Position numbers and translations under genes: made by a program
Notes under the pieces: generated by a model
What the model was told of the DNA's origin: nothing
The model's database searches: none
Seen by the model: the letters and a program-made list of their open reading frames with translations, nothing else
Shown: one piece after another, positions 1 to 10,220 of the stretch
Numbering within the stretch: position 1 is the stretch's first letter
How the letters are laid out: the number at the start of each line of letters is the position of its first letter
Assembly: GCA_029624765.1 (NCBI GenBank)
Contig: JARSSO010000043.1
Coordinates: forward strand, 1-58,409
Direction of reading: 5' to 3'
DNA length: 58,409 bases
Source of the DNA: Candidatus Contendibacter sp.
GTDB lineage: Bacteria > Pseudomonadota > Gammaproteobacteria > Competibacterales > Competibacteraceae

Positions 1-122
1 TTTTTGGCGTACCAAGAATACTCGTCCAGCTCATGAACAAACTGGCTCATGTCATGAAGAAATCAACGAGGTGAATTAGTCAGAATCTAGTGGGCCGCCG
101 CACAAGTTTTGATAGGTTCTCG

Positions 123-232
123 TTCCCACGCTCCAGCGTGGGAATGCTGACAAGCCGCTCCAGCGGCCCGAATTCCCAATAAAATCGCGATGCTGGAGCG
201 TCTGGACGTGCTCCCACGCTGGAGCGTGGGAG
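123..232. repeat. REP/MITE-like pair of palindromes
   Basis: Two near-identical palindromes frame a 110-base segment. The first is TTCCCACGCT-cc-AGCGTGGGAA (123-144) and the second CTCCCACGCT-gg-AGCGTGGGAG (211-232). Each has a perfect 10-bp stem, and the central dinucleotide is CC in one and GG in the other, so the two face opposite ways. Shorter related pieces (CGCTCCAGCG, GCTGGAGCG) lie between them. This is the layout of a REP-type or miniature mobile repeat in non-coding DNA. No protein is encoded. Whether it recurs elsewhere in the genome cannot be seen here. Confidence 0.6.
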
Positions 233-465
233 CCAGGCTCGCTAAGCGCTACCTGTCAGAATTTATGCGTCAATCCACTAGTGTGCTAGACAGATGAAGG
301 GTTTTGTCATCTTGAAACAACAGTTGTTATATTAATTAGATTAATTAAGCTTGCTTCTTTATGAATAATCCAGGTTAGAATGCCACGCGCCTCCGCCTGG
401 CCCATCGTTTCTGTCCATTCGCTCGAAAATCATCCGCCTCCTGTCCCGATGCGCAGGTTCCGCCC
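233..465. other. Intergenic region upstream of lolA
   Basis: About 230 bases with no convincing gene. It has an AT-rich patch (about 325-375) that could hold the lolA promoter, but no clear -35/-10 pair stands out. In many gammaproteobacteria ftsK precedes lolA; no trace of ftsK is visible in the 465 bases available. Confidence 0.4.
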
Positions 466-555
466 ATGTGGAAGCGTGTGCGAGCGACCGAAAGCGCCGA
501 GGGAACGAATCGGCGAAGCATGGCTCATGATGAACGTCTTTTTGGGGAGCGCAAC

Positions 556-1182
556 GTGATACGCATATTAAGACCGATCGTTCTAATGTTGGGGCTGATG
601 CTGGCGGCGCTTTCGGTGGCCGCGACGCCCTCGCCGGTGCAGCGTTATTTTCAAAGCCTGCAATCGCTGCGGGCCGATTTCATCCAGCGCGTGTTCAACG
701 ACCGGGGGCAGGTGACGCAAACCTCCAGCGGTCGCATGCTGATGCGCAAGCCCGGCCAGTTTCGCTGGGATTATCGAACCCCCGCCGAACAGATCGTCGT
801 CGCCGACGGCGAGCGGTTGTGGGCCTACGATGTCGACCTGGCCCAGGTGACGGTGCGCAAGCTGGACCGGGCACTCGGTTCCACGCCGCTGGCGCTGCTG
901 AGCGGCGCGGCCCCCATCGAAGAGACTTTCGCCGTCAGCGGGGTCCGCAACCGGGACGGGCTGGACTGGTACGACCTGACGCCCAGGCAACCGCAACCCG
1001 AATTCCGGTCGCTGCGGGTCGCCTTCAAGGGCGACACCCTGGTCACCCTGGAACTGGAGGACGGTTTCGGTCAACGTACCCGGCTGGATTTTCAAAAGCT
1101 GGAACGGAATCCGTCGCTCGATCCCGCGTTGCTGAAATTCACTCCGCCGCCCGGCGTGGACGTGGTCGGCGACGCGAGTTGA
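556..1182 (+). CDS. lolA: Outer-membrane lipoprotein carrier protein LolA
   Basis: Periplasmic chaperone that takes lipoproteins from the LolCDE transporter and hands them to LolB at the outer membrane. From the GTG at 556 the protein has 208 residues, close to the usual 200 or so. It begins with a hydrophobic signal peptide, with likely cleavage after SVAA before TPSPVQ, followed by the LolA beta-barrel sequence (QSLRADFIQRV, GQFRWDY, VADGERLWAYD). The GTG is preferred because GGGGAG lies 6 bases upstream and it gives a normal signal peptide. The in-frame ATG at 466 would add 30 charged residues in front of it. rarA follows after 4 bases, a common pairing, so the two are probably co-transcribed. 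Confidence 0.93.
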   Translation: MIRILRPIVLMLGLMLAALSVAATPSPVQRYFQSLQSLRADFIQRVFNDRGQVTQTSSGRMLMRKPGQFRWDYRTPAEQIVVADGERLWAYDVDLAQVTVRKLDRALGSTPLALLSGAAPIEETFAVSGVRNRDGLDWYDLTPRQPQPEFRSLRVAFKGDTLVTLELEDGFGQRTRLDFQKLERNPSLDPALLKFTPPPGVDVVGDAS

Positions 1183-1186
1183 TCCG

Positions 1187-2503
1187 ATGTCCGCCGCGGA
1201 TCCCCGTCGTCCCCTGGCCGACCGGATGCGGCCACGCCGATTGGCCGACTTCGTGGGTCAGCCGCATTTGCTGAGTTCGGGCCAGCCGCTGCGGACCGCC
1301 ATCGAGCGGGGTCAGCCGCATTCCATGGTGCTGTGGGGGCCACCCGGCACGGGCAAGACCACGCTAGCGGAATTGCTGGCCGGGGCCTGTCGGGCGGAGT
1401 TTATCCGGCTGTCGGCGACCATGGCCGGAGTGCGCGAGGTGCGGGCGGCGGTGGAGCGGGCTCAGGCGTTGTGGCGCGAGCGGGAGCAGCGCACCGTCTT
1501 GTTCGTGGACGAGGTTCACCGCTTCAACAAGGCTCAGCAGGACGCCTTTTTGCCCTACGTCGAGGATGGCACGCTGACCTTCATCGGCGCCACCACCGAA
1601 AATCCCGGCTTTGCCCTCAACAACGCCCTGCTGTCGCGGGTGCGGGTCTATGTGCTGAACAGCCTGGACCCCGCCGCCATCGGCCAAGTGGTGGACCGTG
1701 CGCTGACCGACCCGGAACACGGACTGGGTGGGCGCGGGTCGTTGCCCGACGCCGCGCGGGCGCGGTTGGCCCAGGCCGCCGATGGCGATGCCCGCCGCGC
1801 CCTGATCTGGCTGGAATTGGCGGCGGAACTGGCCGAGGCGCGGGACATCACCCTGGCGGCGGCGTTGGAGACGGTGATGAGCGACGGGGCCGGACGGCGC
1901 TTCGACCGGGGTGGCGACCTGTTTTACGACCAGATTTCCGCCCTGCACAAGGCGGTGCGCGGCAGCAGTCCCGACGCGGCGCTGTACTGGCTGGCCCGGA
2001 TGCTCGACGGCGGCTGCGACCCTCTGTACATCGCTCGGCGGGTGGTGCGGATGGCCAGCGAGGATATCGGCAACGCCGATCCGCGCGCCTTGCGCTTGGC
2101 CCTCGACGCCTGGGAGGCGCAGGAACGGCTGGGCAGCCCCGAGGGCGAACTGGCCATTGCCCAGGCGGTGGTTTATCTGGCGGTGGCGGCCAAGAGCAAC
2201 GCCGTCTACACCGCGTTCGCCGCCGCTCGCCGTGATGTCGAGCGCCACGGCACGCTGGAGACGCCGCCGCATTTGCGCAACGCGCCCACCGCGCTGGCGC
2301 GGGAGCTGGGCTACGGGGAAGGCTACCGCTATGCGCACGACGAGCCGAACGCCTATGCCGCCGGGGAATGCTATTTCCCGGAACCCCTGCGGGATGCGCG
2401 CTACTACCAGCCGACCGTCAACGGTCTGGAAAGGCAAATCGGCGAAAAGCTGGAGCGGCTGCGGGAGCTTGATCGACAAAGCCAGCGACGACGGTATCGG
2501 TAA
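1187..2503 (+). CDS. rarA: Replication-associated recombination protein A (AAA+ ATPase)
   Basis: RarA/MgsA, relative of clamp-loader ATPases and eukaryotic WRNIP1, acts at stalled replication forks. 438 residues, the usual size. Visible motifs: N-terminal RPRRLADFVGQPHLL, Walker A GPPGTGKTT (51-59), Walker B LFVDEVHRF (D108, E109), sensor-1 GATTENP, and the C-terminal tetramerisation region with DPLYIARR, NAVYTAF and the family ending YYQPTVNGLERQIGEKLERLR. It starts 4 bases after lolA. In many gammaproteobacteria serS follows directly; here about 4.7 kb of metabolic genes intervene. The identification is secure. Confidence 0.96.
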   Translation: MSAADPRRPLADRMRPRRLADFVGQPHLLSSGQPLRTAIERGQPHSMVLWGPPGTGKTTLAELLAGACRAEFIRLSATMAGVREVRAAVERAQALWREREQRTVLFVDEVHRFNKAQQDAFLPYVEDGTLTFIGATTENPGFALNNALLSRVRVYVLNSLDPAAIGQVVDRALTDPEHGLGGRGSLPDAARARLAQAADGDARRALIWLELAAELAEARDITLAAALETVMSDGAGRRFDRGGDLFYDQISALHKAVRGSSPDAALYWLARMLDGGCDPLYIARRVVRMASEDIGNADPRALRLALDAWEAQERLGSPEGELAIAQAVVYLAVAAKSNAVYTAFAAARRDVERHGTLETPPHLRNAPTALARELGYGEGYRYAHDEPNAYAAGECYFPEPLRDARYYQPTVNGLERQIGEKLERLRELDRQSQRRRYR

Positions 2504-2528
2504 GGGACCGCTCGTCGCGAGTAACAAC

Positions 2529-2571
2529 GCGCCGGGATCGACCGCCAACCGGCGCGGCCCGATCCCGGCGC
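2529..2571. terminator. Bidirectional hairpin between convergent rarA and pfp
   Basis: A 12-bp perfect inverted repeat (GCGCCGGGATCG at 2529-2540 with CGATCCCGGCGC at 2560-2571) sits in the 83-base gap between the convergent rarA and phosphofructokinase genes. The loop can form a further small GC stem. There is no long T tract, so termination efficiency is uncertain, but position and symmetry suit a shared terminator. Confidence 0.6.
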
Positions 2572-2586
2572 CTTCACGCCGCGTTC

Positions 2587-3825
2587 CTAATGGCTGACCG
2601 TGACCTTCTTCCCCTTCGGCTGGCCGATGGCCGCCAGCATTTCGGTGAACCAGGGGGTATCGATGTTGAAGGGTTTGCCGCCCTTGATCCGCGGGAACTC
2701 GATGGCGCGCAGCACGCCGCCGCGATCCTCGTCGTGACCGATGACGCCCGATTCGCGGCGCATGGCGCATTCGACAGCGAGATCGACACAGGACTTGATG
2801 AGGCGAAGGTCTTCGATGTTGGCGGCGGAAGCGCGCGAGAAGTAGCCGGATTTTTGGATCAGCGTTTTTTCGGAGCCAATCATTTGGGCGAACTGCTCGC
2901 CGAACCATTTGCCGGGGTTGACGGCGTCGAGCTTGATGTGGCCGAAGGCGTCGCGCGGAACTTCCTGGCCCTTGGCCTGTAGCTCGGCCACGATGGCTTC
3001 GACGCCCGCGCCCTCGGAAACGAAGAGGTTGATGCAGTCCACCTTGTCCATCGCGGCGCGCAGACGCTTGGCTTCGGCGGCGATGTCGATTTCCATCTCG
3101 GGCACGAAGACGGCGTGAACCTCGAACGCGGAACGGTCCAGTCCGATGGCGGGCAGCCATTCGGCGCGGTCGAGCAGCTTGCGGTATTCCAGCGCGGTGG
3201 CGGCGGTGAGCCAGCCACAGTTGCGGCCCATGACTTCGTGGACGATCAACATGCGCGGGTTGGCGTTGTTTTCGGCGACCACGTTCTGGAAATAACGGGC
3301 GCCCTGTTCGGCGGCGGTCCAGGCGCCCAGCGACTGCCTGATCGGATACACGTCGTTGTCGACGGTCTTGGGCAGGCCGATGACGGTGAGGCCGTAGTCG
3401 TGCTTGGCCAGGAAGGCGGCCAGATCGGCGGCTGCGGTGTTGGTATCGTCGCCGCCGATGGTGTGGAGAACGTCCACGCCGTCCTTGATCAGTTGATCGG
3501 CGGCGACTTTCTGCGGGTCGTCGCCTTCCTTGACCAGACCGCGCTTCACGCAGTCCTTGACGTTGGTGAGCTTGACCCGGCTGTTGCCGACGGGCGAGCC
3601 GCCGAACCGGTGCAGTAGCCCAGCCTTTTCGCGCACTTCCGGCGTGACTTTGTAAGAGTCGCCGAGCAGGAGTCCCTTGTAGCCGCTACGGTAGCAAATG
3701 ATCTCGATCGTGGGATCGATCTCGGTGTAGCGCTCGATAAGCCCGCCGATGGCCGAGCTGAGGCAGGGGGCCAAACCGCCCGCCGTGAGAATCGCGACTT
3801 TCCTGGGTTGGTTCATGGGGGGCAT
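2587..3825 (-). CDS. pfp: Pyrophosphate-dependent 6-phosphofructokinase
   Basis: Catalyses the reversible PPi-linked phosphorylation of fructose-6-phosphate to fructose-1,6-bisphosphate, serving glycolysis and gluconeogenesis. Family motifs: N-terminal ILTAGGLAPCLSSAI, GGDDTN (ATP-using enzymes have GGDG here; Asp at that position marks PPi use), PKTVDND (Lys of the PPi-type PKTIDND signature) and MGRNCGWLT. The start is the ATG at 3825, giving 412 residues with AGCGAGG just upstream. The ATG at 3816 is the alternative, and the longer open frame to 3915 adds an unlikely hydrophobic leader. It lies 117 bases downstream of the HPr-domain gene on the same strand. No ATP-type phosphofructokinase is seen in the window. 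Confidence 0.93.
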   Translation of the reverse strand: MPPMNQPRKVAILTAGGLAPCLSSAIGGLIERYTEIDPTIEIICYRSGYKGLLLGDSYKVTPEVREKAGLLHRFGGSPVGNSRVKLTNVKDCVKRGLVKEGDDPQKVAADQLIKDGVDVLHTIGGDDTNTAAADLAAFLAKHDYGLTVIGLPKTVDNDVYPIRQSLGAWTAAEQGARYFQNVVAENNANPRMLIVHEVMGRNCGWLTAATALEYRKLLDRAEWLPAIGLDRSAFEVHAVFVPEMEIDIAAEAKRLRAAMDKVDCINLFVSEGAGVEAIVAELQAKGQEVPRDAFGHIKLDAVNPGKWFGEQFAQMIGSEKTLIQKSGYFSRASAANIEDLRLIKSCVDLAVECAMRRESGVIGHDEDRGGVLRAIEFPRIKGGKPFNIDTPWFTEMLAAIGQPKGKKVTVSH

Positions 3826-3941
3826 TAACCTCGCTAAGTTAAAGGAAAACAACGGAATGAAGGGTGATGAAAGGTGATGAACCGCAATGGTAGGAGGAAA
3901 TCCGTCATGGAACAACGCGAAAATTCACCAGGACGCGCTCC

Positions 3942-5516
3942 CTACCGGCGCAAATAGGCGATTTCCCGGGGCAGCGTGATGTTGTTGCCGAAGCAGTCTT
4001 CCCCATAGCCCGATTCGGCCAGCAATTTGAGATCGCACAAGACCCGTTTGTCGCCCGTGAAGGTGATGCCGAGATCGGTTCGGATATCGATTTGTCCGGT
4101 GGCCTGCAAGCGGGCGATTTCAGCGGTCACCTTCTCCAGCAGGATACCCTCGCCGCTGAATTCCTCCGACAGTTGGGGCGGCTGCTGGTAGATTACCAGC
4201 TTGCCCTGTTCGGCCAGCCGGAACAGGGTGTTCATGATCGCGGCGCGAATCTGGGTGGCCGACAAGTCGCCTCCAGGCAGGGGCAGGCGGCCGATTTCGG
4301 CCACCAGCCAGCGCCTTTTTCGCGCGTTGATTTTTTCGTTGGCCCGGAACAGATCCAGTGGCGAACTGGCGTCGTAGGATTGGCCATCCAGTTCCATGCG
4401 AGCCTCGCTGCCGTAGTGCTGGACGATCTTGGCCACCAGGGTGGCCGGACGGACGTGAAAACCGCGATAGCTGGGCGCCGAAACCTCGATCGTGCCGACC
4501 TCGGCGTAGTGCTTGAGCATGGCGTGACACAGGCGTCGACCGAGGTCAAGGTACAGCCCCGCGTAGGTGATCGAATAGCTCATCAGCATTTCCAGCAGGG
4601 CGTCGGCGGTGATGACCGGCTTGCGGCGCAGCGACGCGTCGCCGGTTCGAACGTTGAGGTGGCGTTCGTAGTAGTGAACGAGGTAGGTGGCAATTTCGAG
4701 CAGGTGAAAGGTGACGCTGATATGGCCGCGCAGGATGGGCAGGTTGGGGTCCAGGCATTCGATTTCGGTCCCGGACACGTGGGTATCGTACAGGGATTGC
4801 AGGCGGTGAAATCCGGCCTTCAGATAGCGCAGGCTGTCCTCGCTGACCGGTTCTGGAAAACAGAGGGCATAGTCCGCCGGGTCGGTGCGGTTGACCACGT
4901 CGAGCAGCCCGCCTTCGGCGGCCAGATTCAGATAGGCGGTCGCCAGGTGAGTGACGGTTTCCGACGTGCTCTTGACCCGGCGCACCGGACGGTCGCAGGG
5001 CAGGCGGCCCGGCGGCAGCGATTCGACATAATCCAGCGGGTTGGGGGGATCGCCGGGCGGCGGCAAATCCAGATGCAAGGCCTGCGTCAGGATCCATTTC
5101 GCCGCTCGCGCCAGGGTGGCGTGGGTCAGCGCCAACGACTGGGCGGTCGCGGCGGCGAAATCCCGCCCGCTCGGCAATAGGCGGTAGCAAGGCAGGGAGT
5201 GCCGGATATGCAGAATTTCGTAACCGACGCTGGCGAACAGCTTGGTCGTGGCGGTGAGCGACCGGAGCCGCGACCAGCGCTGGTTGGTGCGCGCCCCGTA
5301 GGCATCCAGCAGTTCCTCGACTTGGGCGGCCTGGGAGAGCAGATCGGCTACCAGGGGGCGAGTCAGCGGAAGGGAGGCGGGCCGATGCGCCGTCAGGTAA
5401 CGAGCGAGAACCAGCAGTCGGCGGGTGCGTCCAGTGACCAGATCGGTAAACTCACGGTCGCCAATCGTCAACCACCCCGGCGGTTGAGCCTGGTGTTCGT
5501 CCACGTTGAAAGTCAT
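3942..5516 (-). CDS. Large protein with an internal HPr-like phosphocarrier domain
   Basis: 524 residues. Residues about 345-415 resemble the PTS phosphocarrier HPr: the active-site context GFHVRPATLVAKIV carries a His at 354, where canonical HPr has GLHARPA. It is followed by a beta strand (ARMELDGQSYDA) and a shifted match to the DAKSIMGLL segment (DASSPLDLF). The first 340 residues are mostly helical and not recognised. The last 110 also look helical and include a possible ligand-binding LPLPGGDLSATQIRAA stretch. There is no signal peptide, so it should be cytoplasmic. Its same-strand neighbour is the PPi-phosphofructokinase, suggesting a sugar-metabolism sensing or PTS-regulatory role, which is inference. 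No EI or EII genes are nearby. Whether His354 is phosphorylated is unknown. Confidence 0.72.
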   Translation of the reverse strand: MTFNVDEHQAQPPGWLTIGDREFTDLVTGRTRRLLVLARYLTAHRPASLPLTRPLVADLLSQAAQVEELLDAYGARTNQRWSRLRSLTATTKLFASVGYEILHIRHSLPCYRLLPSGRDFAAATAQSLALTHATLARAAKWILTQALHLDLPPPGDPPNPLDYVESLPPGRLPCDRPVRRVKSTSETVTHLATAYLNLAAEGGLLDVVNRTDPADYALCFPEPVSEDSLRYLKAGFHRLQSLYDTHVSGTEIECLDPNLPILRGHISVTFHLLEIATYLVHYYERHLNVRTGDASLRRKPVITADALLEMLMSYSITYAGLYLDLGRRLCHAMLKHYAEVGTIEVSAPSYRGFHVRPATLVAKIVQHYGSEARMELDGQSYDASSPLDLFRANEKINARKRRWLVAEIGRLPLPGGDLSATQIRAAIMNTLFRLAEQGKLVIYQQPPQLSEEFSGEGILLEKVTAEIARLQATGQIDIRTDLGITFTGDKRVLCDLKLLAESGYGEDCFGNNITLPREIAYLRR

Positions 5517-5648
5517 GTGGGCGCTCCCCTCGTTCGACGCATCCCATGAAACCCTATTTTAAGCTTGACCGATGGGATTTGCTCGCGAATTGGGTTTTTA
5601 TACCATCATCTCAAACCGATCAAGCTCGAAAAATCACCCTGGGGAAAA

Positions 5649-5676
5649 TTGACATACACCAGTGATAAGCTTTAAT
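5649..5676 (+). promoter_or_regulatory. Candidate sigma-70 promoter for the thiolase gene
   Basis: TTGACA (5649-5654) is a perfect -35 hexamer, followed after 16 bases by TTTAAT (5671-5676), one mismatch from TATAAT. It would leave a leader of about 130 bases before the thiolase ATG at 5810, which has a good AAGGAG ribosome-binding site at about 5797. The remainder of the 293-base gap between the divergent genes shows nothing else beyond the TATACCATCATCT motif at about 5596. Confidence 0.4.
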
Positions 5677-5809
5677 TTCCCACATTCATTCGCGCACTGC
5701 CCACCGGCAAGCCCGCGAATACCGTCGGGAGGAACCTTAAGTAATAAGGCCCGGGATCGGCCACGCTTAACGCACCCACCCAGTAACCACCCAAGTCAAG
5801 GAGTATCTG

Positions 5810-7012
5810 ATGGCTCTCAAAGAAGTCGTGATTGTCAGCGCCGCGCGGACGGCGATCGGTAAATTCATGGGCACCCTCAAGGACATACCGGCGCGCGATC
5901 TGGCGATCACCGCCGCCAAGGGCGCAATCGAACGGTCCGGCGTGCCGGCTGACCAAATCGACGAAATCTGCATGGGCCAGTTGTATACCGGCATGCAGGG
6001 TTCCCTACCGGCGCGGCAGGTCAGTATGCGGGTGGGTTTGCCGCATCGCAGCAGCGCGGTCTCCGTCAACCAGAACTGTACCTCCGGGATGCGCGCGCTG
6101 GAAATCGCTTGCCACAACATCATGTTGGGCCAGACTGAAATTGGACTGGTGGTCGGCGTTGAGAGCATGACCAACGCCCCTTACCTCTTGCCCAAGGCAC
6201 GCATGGGCTATCGGATGGGGCAGGGCAACATCGAGGACAGCATGATCCACGATGGCCTGTTCGACGAACTCGTGCCCGGCCACATGGCGATGACGGCGGA
6301 GAACGTCGCGGTCAAGTACGGCATCACCCGCCAGGAGTGCGACGAACTGGCGCTGATCAGCCATACCCGCTGCACCAAGGCGACCAAGGAAGGAACATTC
6401 AAGCGCGAGATCGTCCCGGTCGAACTCAAGTCCAAGAAAGGCTCGACCTTCTTCGATGCCGACGAGAACTTTATTCCGGATGCCAGCATGGAGAAGATGG
6501 CCAAGCTGCCGACCGCCTTCAAGAAGGACGGCGTGGTGACCGCCGCCAATGCGTCCAGCATCAACGACGGTGCCAGCGCGGTGGTGATCATGTCGCTCGA
6601 CAAGGCCAAGGCGATGGGCATCAAGCCGCTGATGAAACTGGTCAGCATCTGCAACGCGGGCATCGATCCAGTGGTCATGGGCCTGGGTCCGGCGGTGGCG
6701 ATTCCCAAGGCGCTCCAGCAGGCCGGCAAGAAGTTCACGGATATCGACTACTGGGAAGTCAACGAGGCGTTCGCCGCGCAGTGGCTGGGCGTCGGCCGGA
6801 TGTTGAAGGAACAGGGCATGAATCTGACTCCGGATAACTGCAACTTCAACGGATCCGGCATCGCTTTGGGTCACCCGGTGGGTTCGACTGGCCTGCGCAT
6901 CGTGGTCAGTCTGTATTACGAACTGGAGCGGCAGGGTAAAGCTCTGGGCGGTGCGTCGTTGTGCGTCGGCACCGGTCCGGCCATGGCTTCGTTGTGGACC
7001 CGTGATATCTAA
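5810..7012 (+). CDS. Acetyl-CoA acetyltransferase (thiolase)
   Basis: Thiolase-superfamily enzyme that probably condenses two acetyl-CoA into acetoacetyl-CoA, the first step of poly-3-hydroxybutyrate synthesis, or performs the reverse. 400 residues. The acyl-accepting Cys is C90 (NQNCTSGM), the catalytic His H355 (GHPVGSTG) and the second catalytic Cys C385 (SLCVGTG). The sequences NQNCTSGM and SLCVGTGPAMA depart from the common NxxCxSG and CIGGGQG, so this is not a textbook PhaA and may belong to a side branch of the family. It stands alone with its own promoter and a terminator hairpin. The PHA synthase is about 7.5 kb away on the other strand, so a PHB role is plausible but inferred. Confidence 0.88.
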   Translation: MALKEVVIVSAARTAIGKFMGTLKDIPARDLAITAAKGAIERSGVPADQIDEICMGQLYTGMQGSLPARQVSMRVGLPHRSSAVSVNQNCTSGMRALEIACHNIMLGQTEIGLVVGVESMTNAPYLLPKARMGYRMGQGNIEDSMIHDGLFDELVPGHMAMTAENVAVKYGITRQECDELALISHTRCTKATKEGTFKREIVPVELKSKKGSTFFDADENFIPDASMEKMAKLPTAFKKDGVVTAANASSINDGASAVVIMSLDKAKAMGIKPLMKLVSICNAGIDPVVMGLGPAVAIPKALQQAGKKFTDIDYWEVNEAFAAQWLGVGRMLKEQGMNLTPDNCNFNGSGIALGHPVGSTGLRIVVSLYYELERQGKALGGASLCVGTGPAMASLWTRDI

Positions 7013-7031
7013 ACTGATCGTGTGATTCGAT

Positions 7032-7060
7032 AAAGGCGACTCGCTTCGCGGGGCGCCTTT
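7032..7060 (+). terminator. Hairpin terminator after the thiolase gene
   Basis: AAAGGCGACTCGC (7032-7044) pairs with GCGGGGCGCCTTT (7048-7060) around a 3-base loop; there is one A-G mismatch and one T-G wobble. It lies 20 bases after the thiolase stop. The 3' arm ends in TTT, followed by AATAATAAG, so there is only a weak T tract. Confidence 0.65.
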
Positions 7061-7068
7061 AATAATAA

Positions 7069-8451
<1,383 letters not shown>

Positions 8452-8496
8452 GCTTGCAGTCCACGGCGTCCACGGAAAAACCACGGAACAACCCTT

Positions 8497-9624
8497 ATGA
8501 TTGTCATTCTGGATTCCAACGTCACCGAGCATTCCGAAGAGTACCAGCAGACCCTCGACTATCTTTCGCGGTTGCCCGGCATCGCCACGCGCGTCCACAA
8601 GGTACAGGGAGCCCAACAGGAACTGACGGAGATTTACCTGATCGGCGACACCAAGACCCTGTCGTCCGATGAAATTCAGGCCCTGCCAGGAGTGGAGCGG
8701 GTCATTCGGGTATCGGAAGAGTACCGTATCCTGGGGCGGCACCGAGACCAACAGCGGATCAGCGGTTTCGAGTATAACGGCGTGCCATTCAGTCAGGACA
8801 CGCTTCACGTGTTCGCCGGTCTATGCGCGGTGGATACCTCCGAACATGTCGAAATCATGTTCAAGGCGTTACGAGAACGCGGACAAATCTGCACCCGCAT
8901 GGGGGCTTACAAACCACGCACCAATCCCTATTCGTTCCAGGGGCACGGCAAGGATTGCCTGCCCTATGTGTTCGAACTGGCTGGCAAATACGGAATCAAG
9001 GTCATCGCCATGGAGGTGACTCACGAAAGCCACGTCGACGAAATCCACGAAAGTTTGGAACAGGCAGGCCAGCCTACCGGAGTGATGGTGCAAATCGGCA
9101 CCCGCAACACGCAAAACTTTGAACTGTTGAAAGCGGTGGGACGCCAACAGGAGTATCCGGTGCTGTTCAAGCGCGGCTTCGGCATCACCCTCAACGAGTC
9201 GCTCAACGCCGCCGAATATCTGGCCAGCGAGGGTAACTCCCGGGTTGTGTTCTGTCTGCGGGGGGTCAAGACCAATATGGGCGATCCCCACCGTAACCTG
9301 GTGGATTTCAGCCAGGTGCCCGTGGTCAAGCGGCTGACCCGAATGCCGGTCTGCGTGGATCCATCGCACTCGGTCGGTTCCCGGGAGCGGGCGCCGGATG
9401 GCATTCTTGACCTGATGCATGCCACCGCGCAGGGGGTGGCGGCCGGGGCCAACATGGTGCTGGTGGATTTCCATCCAGCCCCGGCCAAGGCGTTGGTCGA
9501 TGGACCGCAAGCCTTGCTGATGAGCGAGTTGGGCTGGTTTCTGGACGATGTCGCCCTGGCGCGCCAGTGCTATGAAAACCGGCAGGCGTTGGCGGAGCGA
9601 CACCGTGCCGGGCAAAAACTTTAG
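8497..9624 (+). CDS. aroF: 3-deoxy-7-phosphoheptulonate synthase, type I-beta with ferredoxin-like regulatory domain
   Basis: First enzyme of the shikimate pathway: phosphoenolpyruvate plus erythrose-4-phosphate gives DAHP. 375 residues. An N-terminal ferredoxin-like domain (1-75, MIVILDSNVTEHSEEY) of the kind that binds aromatic end products in the Thermotoga-type enzyme precedes the TIM-barrel. Barrel motifs include CTRMGAYKPRTNPYSFQG, QIGTRNTQNFELLKAVG, VLFKRGFG and VCVDPSHSVGSRE, with the metal-binding Cys, His and Glu positions present. This is the beta subfamily, not the enterobacterial AroFGH type, so feedback inhibition should act through the extra domain (family knowledge). Confidence 0.93.
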   Translation: MIVILDSNVTEHSEEYQQTLDYLSRLPGIATRVHKVQGAQQELTEIYLIGDTKTLSSDEIQALPGVERVIRVSEEYRILGRHRDQQRISGFEYNGVPFSQDTLHVFAGLCAVDTSEHVEIMFKALRERGQICTRMGAYKPRTNPYSFQGHGKDCLPYVFELAGKYGIKVIAMEVTHESHVDEIHESLEQAGQPTGVMVQIGTRNTQNFELLKAVGRQQEYPVLFKRGFGITLNESLNAAEYLASEGNSRVVFCLRGVKTNMGDPHRNLVDFSQVPVVKRLTRMPVCVDPSHSVGSRERAPDGILDLMHATAQGVAAGANMVLVDFHPAPAKALVDGPQALLMSELGWFLDDVALARQCYENRQALAERHRAGQKL

Positions 9625-9657
9625 AGAAAGATAGTGGTTTTATACCATCATCTTTAT

Positions 9658-10128
9658 TTAACCCAACCCTAGCAAAACATCCCGCGCCCGATTCAACCGC
9701 GCCGCCAGATAAGACGATCCACCGTGGTCCGGATGAACGCGCTGAATCAGGCGACGATAAGCCGCCTGAATTTCCTCGCGACTCGCCTCCGGTTGCAAAC
9801 CCAGAACCTGGTAGGCCTCAGCCCGGTCCATGGCCCCGGCCACTTTACTTGAGTCCGCCGACTGATCGTCCAGCGTCCCAGTACCGGGGGAGGGCGAAGG
9901 GCGAGCCGCAGCCCAACGCACCAGCAGCGGGATCAGTACGGCCAGCAAAGACACGGCTATTTCAGCACCGCCGCGCACCGTCAACAACAACAAGAGAATC
10001 GTCACGCCGATAGCAATGGCCAAGTGCGAGCCCCGCGTGTTCCAAGCAGAACGACGCAACCGACAGATCAAAAAATAAACGCCAATTAGCGCGGCTGCGA
10101 CAAGTAGTCCCCGTATCAACATCGGCAC
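9658..10128 (-). CDS. Membrane-anchored J-domain protein
   Basis: 156 residues. Hydrophobic segments at about 5-22, 36-52 and 54-70 anchor it in the inner membrane. A proline/serine linker leads to a C-terminal J domain (105-156, AYQVLGLQPEASREEIQAAY). The HPD motif needed to stimulate Hsp70 ATPase is intact at 132-134 (VHPDHGG). The J domain should face the cytoplasm and recruit DnaK, like the TIM14/DjlA-style membrane co-chaperones. It lacks the Gly/Phe and zinc-finger regions of DnaJ. It converges on the DAHP synthase gene, separated by 33 bases, and is followed downstream by the giant repeat protein starting at 14426, which need not be related. Confidence 0.85.
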   Translation of the reverse strand: MPMLIRGLLVAAALIGVYFLICRLRRSAWNTRGSHLAIAIGVTILLLLLTVRGGAEIAVSLLAVLIPLLVRWAAARPSPSPGTGTLDDQSADSSKVAGAMDRAEAYQVLGLQPEASREEIQAAYRRLIQRVHPDHGGSSYLAARLNRARDVLLGLG

Positions 10129-10220
10129 TCTCTCAAAGTTGCTGAGTCAGTTGCCAGGCAAGACCACCTTGGATACCAAACAGCCACGGGGTCCATCCAC
10201 CAATTTTCCCGACAGGCTAC

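Noticed and set aside
1364..3160. Open frame of 598 codons on the minus strand across rarA and pfp
   Set aside because: It spans the antisense of rarA, the terminator and a shifted frame of pfp, so it cannot be a real gene.
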